Shown here: one piece after another, positions 1-7,631 of the stretch
Layout of the letters: each line of letters begins with the position of its first letter
Position numbering within the stretch: position 1 is the first letter of the stretch
Assembly: GCF_011393025.1 (NCBI RefSeq)
Contig: NZ_JAAOEO010000013.1
Coordinates: forward strand, 1 to 64,000
Direction of reading: 5' to 3'
Origin: Neobacillus terrae
GTDB lineage: Bacteria; Bacillota; Bacilli; Bacillales; Cytobacillaceae
DNA length: 64,000 bases
Program-made: the position numbers and the translations under genes
Notes under the pieces: generated by a model
What the model saw: the letters and a program-made list of their open reading frames with translations, nothing else
What the model was told of the DNA's origin: nothing
The model's database searches: none

Positions 1-411
1 CTAGCCTTTACCAGAGAAATGTAACCATCCTCCATTTAAGCTAGAAACATTTCGCACAGCTAACCTGCCCCGTTAGTTGAACAAGTAAAAATCCACTCTA
101 GAGTCATTTAATGTCCTCATAACACAATCACACAATTATAAAAGTTCGAAATGTAAATTGTCACTTTTGGAGGTAATTTGCACCTATTTTAAGCGTTATT
201 TTGCACTATAAGTAAATATAAAAAAGCCCAATTTCCCAACATGAAATTGAGAAATTGAACTTTTCGCTACTACGGAAAAGCGCCCGATTGTTGAACAATA
301 TCCTTTATTACTTAAAATAGAATTTCTACCATAATATATAGAAATATATCTTAATTTACTACAAAGTAATTTATTAACGTAATTTATTAATTATTATAAA
401 ACAAAAAAATC
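1..411. other. AT-rich intergenic stretch at the left edge
   Basis: I see no convincing gene here on either strand. The stretch is AT-rich. It carries a 10-base motif (GCCCGATTGT, 282-291) that recurs at 1557-1566 on the other side of the methyltransferase gene. The window edge cuts off whatever lies to the left. Confidence 0.5.
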
Positions 412-440
412 TTGACAAAAATTTTTATTTATGCTATAAT
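412..440 (+). promoter_or_regulatory. Strong sigma-A promoter of the methyltransferase gene
   Basis: A consensus -35 box TTGACA (412-417) and a consensus -10 box TATAAT (435-440) are separated by 17 bases. Transcription would start near 447, giving a leader of about 75 nt that contains the hairpin at 469-494. Confidence 0.85.
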
Positions 441-468
441 TTACAGTTAAAATTTTTGTGTGTATAAT

Positions 469-500
469 AAGATTCTCCTGGCCAGGGGAATCTTATTTTT
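469..500 (+). terminator. Leader hairpin with U-run (attenuator-like)
   Basis: A 10-bp stem (469-478 with 485-494, loop TGGCCA) is followed by ATTTTT. It lies between the promoter and the ribosome binding site of the methyltransferase gene, so most transcripts could end before the gene. No leader peptide or known riboswitch fold was recognised. Confidence 0.6.
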
Positions 501-521
501 GTTATATGGGAGGATTAATGT

Positions 522-1439
522 ATGAAGAAAAATGAAACAAGTTTAACTTCCTTAATATCAGCCTTTGGTCGAGCATACCACAGTAAATATGACACACCCA
601 AAATTTTTGATGATTTTATTGCAAAAGATTTAATTACCCAAAAAGAATTTGCAGATATTCGTGAGAACATGATTAAAGGAATTCAATTCTTTAATAGTAA
701 AATTGCAAAGAAGTTTCAAGATCATCCAGATGAAATTTTAAAATGGATTACACAAGTTCAACTTTCTCCAACTCCTTTAGCACGTGCTGCCTATTGCGAA
801 AATGTATTATTTCATGAAATGTTGCTAGGCGTTAATCAGTATGTCATTCTAGGAGCTGGATTAGATACCTTTTGTTTCCGACACCCAGAATTAAACGACA
901 GCATAGAAATATTTGAAGTTGATTATCCAGCCACACAAGACTTTAAAAAGATAAGGTTAGCAAATGCTAATTATCAAATTCCGGATAATCTTCATTTTGT
1001 TTCAATGGATTTCACCAAAGAATTTACTGTTCAAAATCTTGTTGAAGAAGGTTTTATGCCTAAGAAAAAAACTTTATTTAGTCTTTTAGGTGTTTCTTAT
1101 TATTTAACAAAAGAGGAAAATACCAACTTGATTAATAAATTATTTACCAAAGTTCCATCAGGAAGTTCTATCGTTTTTGATTATGCAGACGACAAACTAT
1201 TTGAAGAAAAAGGAATGTCTAATCGAGTTCAAAATATGGTTCAAATGGCTTCAGCTAGTGGTGAGCCAATGAAATCATGTTTTACTTATGATGAAATGGA
1301 GAAAATGTTAGAAAACTCAGGTTTACTCATTTATGAACATCTATCACCTGTTACTATTAATAATGAATTCTTTCGTAGTCGTACAGACTATTTGTCTGCA
1401 TTCGAAACGATTCATTACATCCATGCTGTAAAAGAATAA
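522..1439 (+). CDS. Class I SAM-dependent methyltransferase, leucine carboxyl methyltransferase (LCM/PPM1-like) family
   Basis: The 305-residue protein resembles bacterial members of the LCM family. These have a Rossmann SAM-binding fold and often act on small molecules or on unknown substrates. The motif ILGAGLDTF (about residues 109-117) fits the glycine-rich SAM motif I, and the acidic turn EVDYPATQDFK fits motif II. GGGAGG ends 8 bases before the ATG, which decides the start; an out-of-frame ATG at 518 is followed by an early stop. The gene is markedly AT-rich against the downstream housekeeping genes and stands alone between a strong promoter with a leader hairpin and tandem terminators near ssrA. 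This suggests an acquired gene. The substrate cannot be predicted. Confidence 0.8.
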   Translation: MKKNETSLTSLISAFGRAYHSKYDTPKIFDDFIAKDLITQKEFADIRENMIKGIQFFNSKIAKKFQDHPDEILKWITQVQLSPTPLARAAYCENVLFHEMLLGVNQYVILGAGLDTFCFRHPELNDSIEIFEVDYPATQDFKKIRLANANYQIPDNLHFVSMDFTKEFTVQNLVEEGFMPKKKTLFSLLGVSYYLTKEENTNLINKLFTKVPSGSSIVFDYADDKLFEEKGMSNRVQNMVQMASASGEPMKSCFTYDEMEKMLENSGLLIYEHLSPVTINNEFFRSRTDYLSAFETIHYIHAVKE

Positions 1440-1462
1440 TATTTCGGTTAATAACAGACTTA

Positions 1463-1489
1463 CCTCCCAATTTCCCTATGATTGGGAGG
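1463..1489 (+). terminator. Hairpin terminator after the methyltransferase gene
   Basis: A 9-bp perfect stem (CCTCCCAAT with ATTGGGAGG) starts 24 bases after the stop codon and is followed by a T-rich stretch without a clean U-run. Confidence 0.6.
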
Positions 1490-1576
1490 TTATATTCATT
1501 TTTATCTAAAAATTTATATATTCTAATTTTCTTACTGCAAGTTATTCAAAAATCTGGCCCGATTGTGGAAGATTTT

Positions 1577-1624
1577 AAGCCTAATTCCTCGCTAAAAATA
1601 CGAAGAGGATTAGGCTTTTTTATC
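1577..1624 (+). terminator. Second intrinsic terminator
   Basis: A 13-bp stem with one bulge (1577-1590 with 1605-1617) is followed by TTTTTT. It backs up the hairpin at 1463. Confidence 0.7.
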
Positions 1625-1821
1625 TTTTATTTATTAACATTGTTAGTCTCCATTTTCGTGACGTTATCCATCTGTAATTGCATTGGCGATAAGTGGTAAA
1701 TCTGATGTCGATTACTGGTAAAAACCTGACAGAAGTTATACATTCTTATGGCCGAAATCAGATTGTTAAATACATTTATAACTGTGATAATTCATTTATT
1801 AAAAATGAAAGTATGAAAAAA

Positions 1822-1860
1822 CAAAAAAATGTAGACCTTTTTAAAGATCTACATTTTTTA
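1822..1860. terminator. Bidirectional terminator between the methyltransferase region and ssrA
   Basis: A 9-bp stem (AAATGTAGA with TCTACATTT, 1827-1856) is flanked by an A-run on the left and a T-run on the right, so it can end transcription both ways. On the minus strand it is the first clear terminator after ssrA, about 200 nt beyond its 3' end. Confidence 0.6.
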
Positions 1861-1880
1861 TAAAATGACTCAGCAAATTG

Positions 1881-2027
1881 TTTCAAGCATACTATTGTCA
1901 CAAACAATTTTAAGCATAATGATGTAATAGTGACATTTTTATGCTTAAAGTAAAAAATTTAAGCATAACATTGCGCAAAGTATATTTAAGCATAATTCTT
2001 CATACTGCGCAATCTTATGGTTAAAGT
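1881..2027. repeat. Cluster of TTAAGCATAA repeats next to the 3' end of ssrA
   Basis: The motif TTAAGCATAA occurs at 1910, 1959 and 1987, inverted at 1939-1949, with degenerate copies near 1883 and 2014. An additional inverted pair, ATTGCGCAAAGTAT (about 1970-1983) and ATACTGCGCAAT (2002-2013), is nested among them. No ORF runs through it. The arrangement looks like binding sites for a repeat-reading protein, possibly a recombinase, but no recombinase gene is in the window. Confidence 0.6.
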
Positions 2028-2077
2028 CTCACAAATTGCTAGGCTTTATCCACCTATGTATGGTGGAGACGGTGGGA

Positions 2078-2345
2078 CGTGCTCTTCCATGCTTTCGTCA
2101 TGGCACTGACTATATCTTGAACCTGATTAACAGGTTCTCCGGCGTATTATGCGAAACATAGATTTCTCCATTAGGAGTTGATTTCGCATCCTAGTACTAC
2201 CAATGTGGCAGCCTATAAGTCGATACACGGCTGTTGGATTGCTCCACATACCGCTCGGCATTGCCTTGCCGCTAAAGCGGGTTAGGTTTCACCGATAAAG
2301 CCGAATTTTCACTTATGTGTTACCACATAAGGCGACTAATTACTA
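2078..2345 (-). ncRNA. Group I intron in the T-loop of ssrA
   Basis: The 268-nt insert divides the T-loop so that splicing restores TTCGAT+T between the GTGGG and CCCAC stem halves. At the 5' splice site the exon end CGAU can pair with GUCG inside the intron, extended by UAG/UUA around a UAA loop. This gives a 7-bp P1 with the classic U-G wobble at the cut. The intron's last base is G, as group I introns require. Core-like elements include GGTGAAACC (2293-2285), the P7/S-type AAGATATAGTC (2118-2108) and several stable hairpins (2269-2280, 2121-2135, and an 8-bp ATGCGAAA/TTTCGCAT stem). There is no homing endonuclease ORF, so it is a minimal ribozyme. Confidence 0.88.
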
Positions 2346-2563
2346 ATCGAACCCACGTCCAAGAACATCGGCACTTAAGCTTCTACGAGTGTAGTCGACA
2401 TATTGGCGCTTCACTGATCCATATGCCTGTCGACAGGCGTCCAGTCAGCTAGCCTGGTTGTTCTCTTCCTTCATCCTCAGGCGGTGGAATCCGGCGTAGC
2501 CCACTTAGAGTGAGTCCCTTACCCTACCACATGGGCGATGGAGGGAGGAACCGCTATGCAGTA

Positions 2564-2599
2564 TTAAGCTGCGAAAGCGAGGTTGTTGTTAGTTTTGCC
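2564..2599 (-). CDS. tmRNA proteolysis tag reading frame
   Basis: The resume codon GGC follows the conserved upstream sequence ending in AACT, and the frame encodes GKTNNNLAFAA followed by TAA. With the alanine carried by tmRNA the tag would be A-GKTNNNLAFAA. The hydrophobic LAFAA end resembles ClpXP-recognised tags such as LALAA or VALAA. Confidence 0.85.
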   Translation of the reverse strand, partial: GKTNNNLAFAA

Positions 2600-2759
2600 A
2601 GTTATGGCTTTGACGTTTTTACGAGGCCGATCCCCTCGACTCGCACCCTAAGCTCGAACTACCCCTGTCGAATCCGTAGCGTCCCCATATATAAGAAAAC
2701 GTCGGAATCTCAGCTTTAGCTGAGCATTAAGTCGTTGCCGCATCCCTGCGACATAAACA

Positions 2760-2787
2760 AGTATACCATAGTTACAGAAAAATTCAA
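2760..2787 (-). promoter_or_regulatory. Promoter of ssrA
   Basis: Minus-strand boxes TTGAAT (2787-2782) and TATACT (2765-2760) are 16 bases apart. They sit about 75 nt upstream of the mature tmRNA 5' end, so a 5' leader containing a CTCAGCT/AGCTGAG hairpin must be removed by RNase P-type processing. Confidence 0.7.
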
Positions 2788-2829
2788 TTGTAAGTATCTG
2801 TAAGCAGAGACTAACAAAGGTACGATTGG

Positions 2830-3297
2830 CTACATTTTCTGCCGATCGCGGAAAGCGCGCTCGATATCACGTTTGGCTTCTTTCTGTTTTAAATCCTCAC
2901 GCTTATCATAATTCTTTTTACCCTTTGCAAGACCAATTAAAACTTTGGCAAAACCATTTTTCAAATACAACTTTAAAGGAATAAGTGCATATCCCGCCTG
3001 CTTTGTTTCACCCAGAAGCTTGGCAATTTCACGGCCGTGCAGCAAGAGCTTCCTTGTCCGCAATGGATCATGATTATATCGGTTTCCCTGCTCGTACGGG
3101 CTCACATGCATGCTGTATAAAAAGATTTCATTATTTTGAATCCTGCAGTAGGAATCCTTTAAGTTAATGCGTCCAGCACGGATAGCCTTAATTTCTGTTC
3201 CTTGCAGAACAATGCCCGCTTCATATGTTTCTTCGATAAAAAAGTCATGGTATGCTTTTTTATTTTGTGCCAGAACCTTGCCTATACCCTTTGGCAT
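2830..3297 (-). CDS. smpB: SsrA-binding protein SmpB
   Basis: SmpB binds the tRNA-like domain of tmRNA and takes the place of the missing anticodon arm on the ribosome. The 155-residue length matches the family. The beta-barrel core shows the typical EAGIVLQGTEIKAIRAGR stretch (about residues 25-43), the RTRKLLLHGREI segment, and the lysine-rich C-terminal tail KKNYDKREDLKQKEAKRDI that threads into the mRNA channel. The ATG follows AGGGGGAAG by a normal distance. It lies directly upstream of ssrA and downstream of rnr, as in B. subtilis, and has the same orientation. Confidence 0.97.
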   Translation of the reverse strand: MPKGIGKVLAQNKKAYHDFFIEETYEAGIVLQGTEIKAIRAGRINLKDSYCRIQNNEIFLYSMHVSPYEQGNRYNHDPLRTRKLLLHGREIAKLLGETKQAGYALIPLKLYLKNGFAKVLIGLAKGKKNYDKREDLKQKEAKRDIERAFRDRQKM

Positions 3298-3387
3298 GTT
3301 TCTTCCCCCTTACATTGCCTTTATTTTAGCAGATTCCCTTCTCCCCTACAACGAAGGAGAGAGCCAAAGCGGCCCTCTCTTCAATAC

Positions 3388-5733
3388 TCAGCGTTTATTT
3401 TTCCGCTTCGTGCTTTTATTTTTAGGGACATTATCAAAAAACTTTCTTTTCTTTTTCGCTTTCGGTTTATCAGAATCGGAGCCTGCTCCTCTTCCACCAG
3501 CCCTTGGACCTTCATCCCTGCCGTGGCGTGGCTTTTTCGATTCACTGCCTGTTTTAAATACTTTTGGAGCTAAAGGCCGTTCCGGTCTCTTTCCTTTCAT
3601 GCCGACAATTTCAAAGTCGATCGACCGTTCATCCTTGTTAACCTTCACAACCCTGACTGTGATTTCATCCCCAATCCGGAAGACGTTCCCGGTCCGTTCG
3701 CCAATCATCGCAAACTGGCGTTCATCAAAACGATAATAATCATCCGTCATGTAGCTGACATGTACAAGTCCCTCAATCGTATTTGGCAGTTCAACGAACA
3801 TACCGAAATTGGTAACTGAGCTTATAATGCCATCGTACTCCTCGCCAATTTTGTCCTCCATGTATTCCGCTTTCTTCAATTCATCTGTTTCGCGTTCCGC
3901 ATCCACAGCCCGGCGTTCCATTTTAGAGGTATGATCGGCGATTTCAGGAAGCCTTGCATTCCATTTTGCCCTAACGGCTTCATTAAGTTTTCCCTCGATT
4001 AAATAGGTCCTGATTAAGCGGTGGACTATCAAATCCGGATAACGGCGGATTGGAGAAGTAAAGTGGGTATAAAACTCTGTTGATAACCCAAAGTGTCCCA
4101 GACTTTCAGGATAATACTTTGCCTGCTGCATAGAGCGCAGCATAACGGTTGATACTACCATTTCCTCCGGCTTGCCCTGTACCTCTTCAATAATCTCCTG
4201 TAAGGCCCTTGGGTGAACATTATTGGCTGTACCTTTGACAATATAACCAAAGTTCGTTATAAACTCGAAGAAACGTCTCAATTTATCTTCCTTAGGATCC
4301 TCATGAATCCTGTAGATAAACGGAACTTCCATCCAGTGGAAATGCTCCGCTACTGTTTCATTGGCAGCAAGCATAAATTCCTCAATTAAACGTTCCGCTA
4401 CAGAACGTTCCCGGAGCACTACATCAGACGGCTTTCCTTCCTCATCAACCAAAACCTTTGATTCTTTAAAATCAAAATCAATGGCTCCACGGTTCATTCT
4501 CTTTCCTCGAAGGATAGAAGCGAGCTCTTCCATCAATTCAAACATTGGCACAAGAGCTTCATATCGGCTGCGTGTCTCTTCATCTTTATCAACAAGGATT
4601 TTATTTACATCATTGTAGGTCATCCGTTCAGTCGTTTTAATTACACTCTGAAAAATTTCATGATTGACAACGGTGCCTTCAGGAGTTATTTCCATATCGC
4701 AAGATAGAGTAAGACGGTTTACTTTAGGATTTAAGGAGCATATTCCATTCGAAAGACGGTGCGGAATCATTGGGATAACCCGGTCTACTAAATAAACACT
4801 GGTTCCCCGTTCCTCCGCTTCCACATCAATCGGCGAACCCTCCGTGACATAATAGCTGACATCTGCAATATGTACCCCGAGCTTGTAGTTTCCATTTTCA
4901 AGCTTTGTAACAGTAACAGCATCATCCAGGTCCTTGGCATCCTCGCCATCTATTGTAACGATGGTTTGACCGCGCAAATCACGTCGGTTTGCCAATTCGC
5001 TTTCATCGATTTCATCCGGAGTTTCATTTGCCTGCTCCAAAACTTCATCAGGAAACGCGAGCGGCAGGCCATGCTTATGAATTACAGATAAAATGTCCAC
5101 ACCCGGATCATTCTTATGGCCGAGAATCTCAACAACTTCACCCTCAGCGCTCTTTCGGCCTTCGGGATATGTTGTAAGTTTCACCACTACCTTATGGCCT
5201 TCAACCGCCCCTTTAGACGCTGACTTAGGAATAAAAATATCACTCGTAAACTTTTTGTCGTCGGGAAGAACAAATCCGAAATTTTTGCTTTCTGTATACG
5301 TACCGACTATCTGCTGAATACCCCGTTCTAGAATACGGACAATCGAACCTTCACGTCTTTGTCCTGAGGTCTCGGTTGAAACCCTTGCAAGCACAGTATC
5401 TCCATGCATGGCATTATTCGTCTCATTTGGAGGAATGAAAATATCATCCATTCCTAGTTCATCCGGAATAACAAAAGCAAAACCCTTTGCATGTCCAGTC
5501 AGTTTACCGCGAATCAGGTTCATTTTTTGCGGCAGGCCGTAGCGGTTGCTGCGAGTACGAACGACAAGCCCCTTTTCCTCCATCTGAACAAGTGCTTTAA
5601 CAAACTCCTTAAAGTCACCAGAGTCCGCAATTCCAAAAGCCTCTTCAAGCTCCTGAACAGTCAGCGGCTTGTAGGCTTCATCTCTCATATATTGCAAAAG
5701 CTTATCAACATGCTTTTGAATATTTTCTTCCAA
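3388..5733 (-). CDS. rnr: Ribonuclease R (3'-5' exoribonuclease)
   Basis: RNase R degrades structured RNA processively and helps clear tmRNA-tagged non-stop messages. The 781-residue protein has an N-terminal helix-turn-helix (about 1-70), cold-shock-type OB folds (about 75-205) and the RNB catalytic domain with the aspartate cluster IDGEDAKDLDDAV (about 261-273). An S1 domain (about 630-710, YDGIISSVTNFGMFVELP) and a basic Lys/Arg-rich tail follow. The start codon is TTG: AGGAGG lies 8 bases upstream and no in-frame ATG competes. It precedes smpB by about 90 bases, probably as part of one unit. Confidence 0.96.
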   Translation of the reverse strand: MEENIQKHVDKLLQYMRDEAYKPLTVQELEEAFGIADSGDFKEFVKALVQMEEKGLVVRTRSNRYGLPQKMNLIRGKLTGHAKGFAFVIPDELGMDDIFIPPNETNNAMHGDTVLARVSTETSGQRREGSIVRILERGIQQIVGTYTESKNFGFVLPDDKKFTSDIFIPKSASKGAVEGHKVVVKLTTYPEGRKSAEGEVVEILGHKNDPGVDILSVIHKHGLPLAFPDEVLEQANETPDEIDESELANRRDLRGQTIVTIDGEDAKDLDDAVTVTKLENGNYKLGVHIADVSYYVTEGSPIDVEAEERGTSVYLVDRVIPMIPHRLSNGICSLNPKVNRLTLSCDMEITPEGTVVNHEIFQSVIKTTERMTYNDVNKILVDKDEETRSRYEALVPMFELMEELASILRGKRMNRGAIDFDFKESKVLVDEEGKPSDVVLRERSVAERLIEEFMLAANETVAEHFHWMEVPFIYRIHEDPKEDKLRRFFEFITNFGYIVKGTANNVHPRALQEIIEEVQGKPEEMVVSTVMLRSMQQAKYYPESLGHFGLSTEFYTHFTSPIRRYPDLIVHRLIRTYLIEGKLNEAVRAKWNARLPEIADHTSKMERRAVDAERETDELKKAEYMEDKIGEEYDGIISSVTNFGMFVELPNTIEGLVHVSYMTDDYYRFDERQFAMIGERTGNVFRIGDEITVRVVKVNKDERSIDFEIVGMKGKRPERPLAPKVFKTGSESKKPRHGRDEGPRAGGRGAGSDSDKPKAKKKRKFFDNVPKNKSTKRKNKR

Positions 5734-5751
5734 GCAAATTCCTCCTTTTAA

Positions 5752-5960
5752 AGCTGAGCGTCCGTTTTGCGAAGCAACTACCTATAAAACATCATGTACT
5801 TCTTCATTTGTAATTAATTCATGCAGCTTTGCGACAAGCTGAACATTAGCGCTCTGAATAGGCATTGGCGCAGGAGCGCTTGACCGTGACTCATCGCAGA
5901 AAAAATAAGGCTGACACTAGGTGTTGGACGCTGAAGCTGGATAGTTCCAGTATATTGATT
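5752..5960. repeat. Mosaic intergenic repeat, copy A
   Basis: This spacer between rnr and the esterase gene shares blocks with the spacer at 8571-8850. Examples are ATGCAGCTTTGCGAC, AGCTGAACATTA and GGCGCAGGAGC, with an end block GGACGCTGAAGCTGGATAGTT related to GGGCGCTGGAGCTAGACAGTT. It is more diverged than the other copies. Confidence 0.7.
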
Positions 5961-5972
5961 AAATTTTACTTA

Positions 5973-6719
5973 TTAGTCTTGCCAGTTAAGCCTTTCTAAA
6001 AACATATAAATATCTTCATGGAGCTGTTCGCGCTCTTTATCAAGTGTAATAACGTGACCTGATTCTTCATACCATTTTATTTCTTTGAAGTCGGACTCCA
6101 CATTTTTATAAATAATATTGGCGCTTTCAGGATTGATCATATGGTCATTCCGGGCCTGTACCACAAATGTAGGTGTATAAATCATATCAACATGCTCACG
6201 GACATCGCTAATTAATCCCTGGAGAGCCTTAAGTGTTCCCATCGGCGTTTTTTGAAAATCCTTCATTTCCTCTTCGATTACTTCCGGAGATTTTCGTTCA
6301 TGCTTTTTATATTCACGGGCATAATCAAGAACACCCTGGTACATGACCTCTTCACTTTTTATATACATAGGCGCGCACATTGGAATAATACCCTTCACAG
6401 GTACAGTGTAACCTAATTTCAAGGAAAATACGCCGCCAAGTGACAAGCCTGCTACTGCAATTTCCTCATAGCCTTTATTTTTCAAAAAGCTGTAGCCTTC
6501 CATTACATCCTTCCACCAGTCTTCTGGCCCTGTGTGAACCAACTCTTCCGGCGGAACACCGTGTCCCTTATAATGAGGGGCATGGGAGGTATAGCCTTTC
6601 TTCTCAAGATATCTTCCCAGCATCCTTACATCGGCAGAGTTCCCTGTAAAGCCATGCAGCAGCAGGACAGCTCGTTTCCCAGCTTCAAAAGTAAATGGTT
6701 TTGGCATTGAAATTCGCAT
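5973..6719 (-). CDS. est: Carboxylesterase of the Est30/YvaK family
   Basis: An alpha/beta hydrolase that cleaves short-chain carboxyl esters. Family members such as Geobacillus Est30 are cytosolic monomers of about 250 residues, which fits the 248 residues here. The oxyanion-hole motif LLHGFTGN (about 20-27), the nucleophile elbow GLSLGG with Ser93, Asp192 (QARNDHMI) and His222 (EESGHVI) complete the triad. GGGG lies 9 bases upstream of the chosen ATG; an internal ATG (residue 5) is less well placed. It sits between rnr and secG, as in B. subtilis. Confidence 0.93.
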   Translation of the reverse strand: MRISMPKPFTFEAGKRAVLLLHGFTGNSADVRMLGRYLEKKGYTSHAPHYKGHGVPPEELVHTGPEDWWKDVMEGYSFLKNKGYEEIAVAGLSLGGVFSLKLGYTVPVKGIIPMCAPMYIKSEEVMYQGVLDYAREYKKHERKSPEVIEEEMKDFQKTPMGTLKALQGLISDVREHVDMIYTPTFVVQARNDHMINPESANIIYKNVESDFKEIKWYEESGHVITLDKEREQLHEDIYMFLERLNWQD

Positions 6720-6785
6720 CTATATAAACCCCTTTATTCTTAATCATCTTTTATAGTGTAAGCAAAGGGACTATGAACATTCCAG

Positions 6786-6832
6786 AAAAAAGCCTCCGGA
6801 CTCCTTTGAACAGAAGTACGAAGGCTTTTTTT
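6786..6832 (-). terminator. Intrinsic terminator after the PH-domain gene
   Basis: AAAAAAGCCT pairs with AGGCTTTTTT across a loop of about 26 bases, with A/T runs on both sides. It sits 5 bases after the stop codon of the minus-strand gene. Confidence 0.6.
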
Positions 6833-6836
6833 AAAA

Positions 6837-7196
6837 TTATTTTAGTTTTGATTGTACTAAAGTTAAAAAGTCACTTACTTTGGCCGGGGTTGAAAAATTT
6901 GTAAAGACAATAAACTCATCTTTATAATTCATTACTAGTTTTTTAATAAAGGGAACGGGACCCCTATCTAAAACTATGCCGCTTGTTTCACTAAATCTGG
7001 AGATGTGACTGTACTCAAACTCCCATTTAAGTCCTTTTCCAAACATATAGTCAGCACAAAAAAGTATTTTCTCAGTTGTAGCTATTAAAATTCCAGACCT
7101 GCTAATATAGCCTGTTTCTATCGTACAAAAAAGTGAAGACAGCACTTCCTTGCTGTTCTTTAAATGTTCCTTTGCAGCTTCTAGACTAATTTTCAT
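6837..7196 (-). CDS. Small PH-domain (YokE-like) protein
   Basis: The 119-residue protein looks like a bacterial pleckstrin-homology-like domain. It has a beta-rich pattern with GYISRSGILIATTEKILFC (about residues 29-47), the EYSHISRF strand turn, and a closing helix at the end. Function is unknown; such domains are often envelope-stress or scaffold related. I place the start at the ATG at 7196, preceded by GGGGGGACAG, rather than six codons upstream where no ribosome binding site exists. It stands alone between terminators, separate from secG. Confidence 0.65.
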   Translation of the reverse strand: MKISLEAAKEHLKNSKEVLSSLFCTIETGYISRSGILIATTEKILFCADYMFGKGLKWEFEYSHISRFSETSGIVLDRGPVPFIKKLVMNYKDEFIVFTNFSTPAKVSDFLTLVQSKLK

Positions 7197-7263
7197 CTGT
7201 CCCCCCAAAGGCATTATTTGTTAAATAGTGTTATGTTAAATTTTTCCGCACTTATCCAAAATA

Positions 7264-7288
7264 AAAACCCGGCAATACCGGGTTTTAG
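7264..7288 (-). terminator. Terminator of secG
   Basis: A 9-bp perfect stem (AAAACCCGG with CCGGGTTTT, 7264-7286) around CAATA is followed on the minus strand by a T-rich run, right after the secG stop. Confidence 0.8.
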
Positions 7289-7296
7289 TTATTCTA

Positions 7297-7530
7297 TTAG
7301 ATTTTGAAGTAAGTTACAGCAATAGCAAGAACAAAGAATAAAACGGATAATACGACTGTAATCCTATGAAGGATCAGATCGATTCCGCGGGCTTTTTGTT
7401 TACCGAATAATTGCTCTGCTCCTCCGGAAATTGCTCCGGACAAACCAGCACTTTTTCCTGATTGAAGTAAGACAACAATAATAAGGGCGATACTTACGAT
7501 TACTAATAATGTTACGATTAATGCATGCAT
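7297..7530 (-). CDS. secG: Preprotein translocase subunit SecG
   Basis: SecG is the small third subunit of the SecYEG membrane channel. The 77-residue protein has two membrane segments (about 2-23 and 51-75) separated by the conserved cytoplasmic loop SGKSAGLSGAISGGAEQLFG. The reading frame is open upstream to a GTG, but AGGAGGT overlaps that codon. The ATG at 7530 lies 7 bases after the Shine-Dalgarno sequence and gives the usual family length (76-77). Neighbours match B. subtilis. Confidence 0.95.
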   Translation of the reverse strand: MHALIVTLLVIVSIALIIVVLLQSGKSAGLSGAISGGAEQLFGKQKARGIDLILHRITVVLSVLFFVLAIAVTYFKI

Positions 7531-7631
7531 GAAGGCCACCTCCTGTTAAGCGTACATTTCACAGTATTTTAAATTTACCATAAAATTACCCTTTTAACAA
7601 TAGCCGTTATGTGACAGGTTTAGGATAAGCC

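Larger units (their letters stand above)
2061..2686 (-). ncRNA. ssrA: tmRNA (transfer-messenger RNA), interrupted by a group I intron
   Basis: tmRNA rescues stalled ribosomes with SmpB: it enters as an alanyl-tRNA mimic, then supplies a short reading frame encoding a degradation tag. The 5' end (GGGGACG at 2686-2680) pairs with the 3' end (CGTCTCC before ACCA at 2061-2064) to form the acceptor stem. The TTCGA T-loop, the tag frame, and a long segment matching Bacillus tmRNA through the pseudoknot region are all present. The 3' CCA is encoded. The T-arm is split: the 5' side ends in GTGGGTTCGAT (last base 2346) and the 3' side restarts with TCCCAC (from 2077). Removal of 2078-2345 gives a 358-nt RNA, a normal length. 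smpB lies just upstream on the same strand. Confidence 0.95.

Noticed and set aside
1478..1699. 73-residue hydrophobic open frame on the plus strand
   Set aside because: It begins inside one terminator stem and runs through a second terminator; it has no Shine-Dalgarno sequence. Coding is unlikely.
2510..2719. 69-residue open frame on the plus strand
   Set aside because: It is entirely the antisense of the tmRNA gene.
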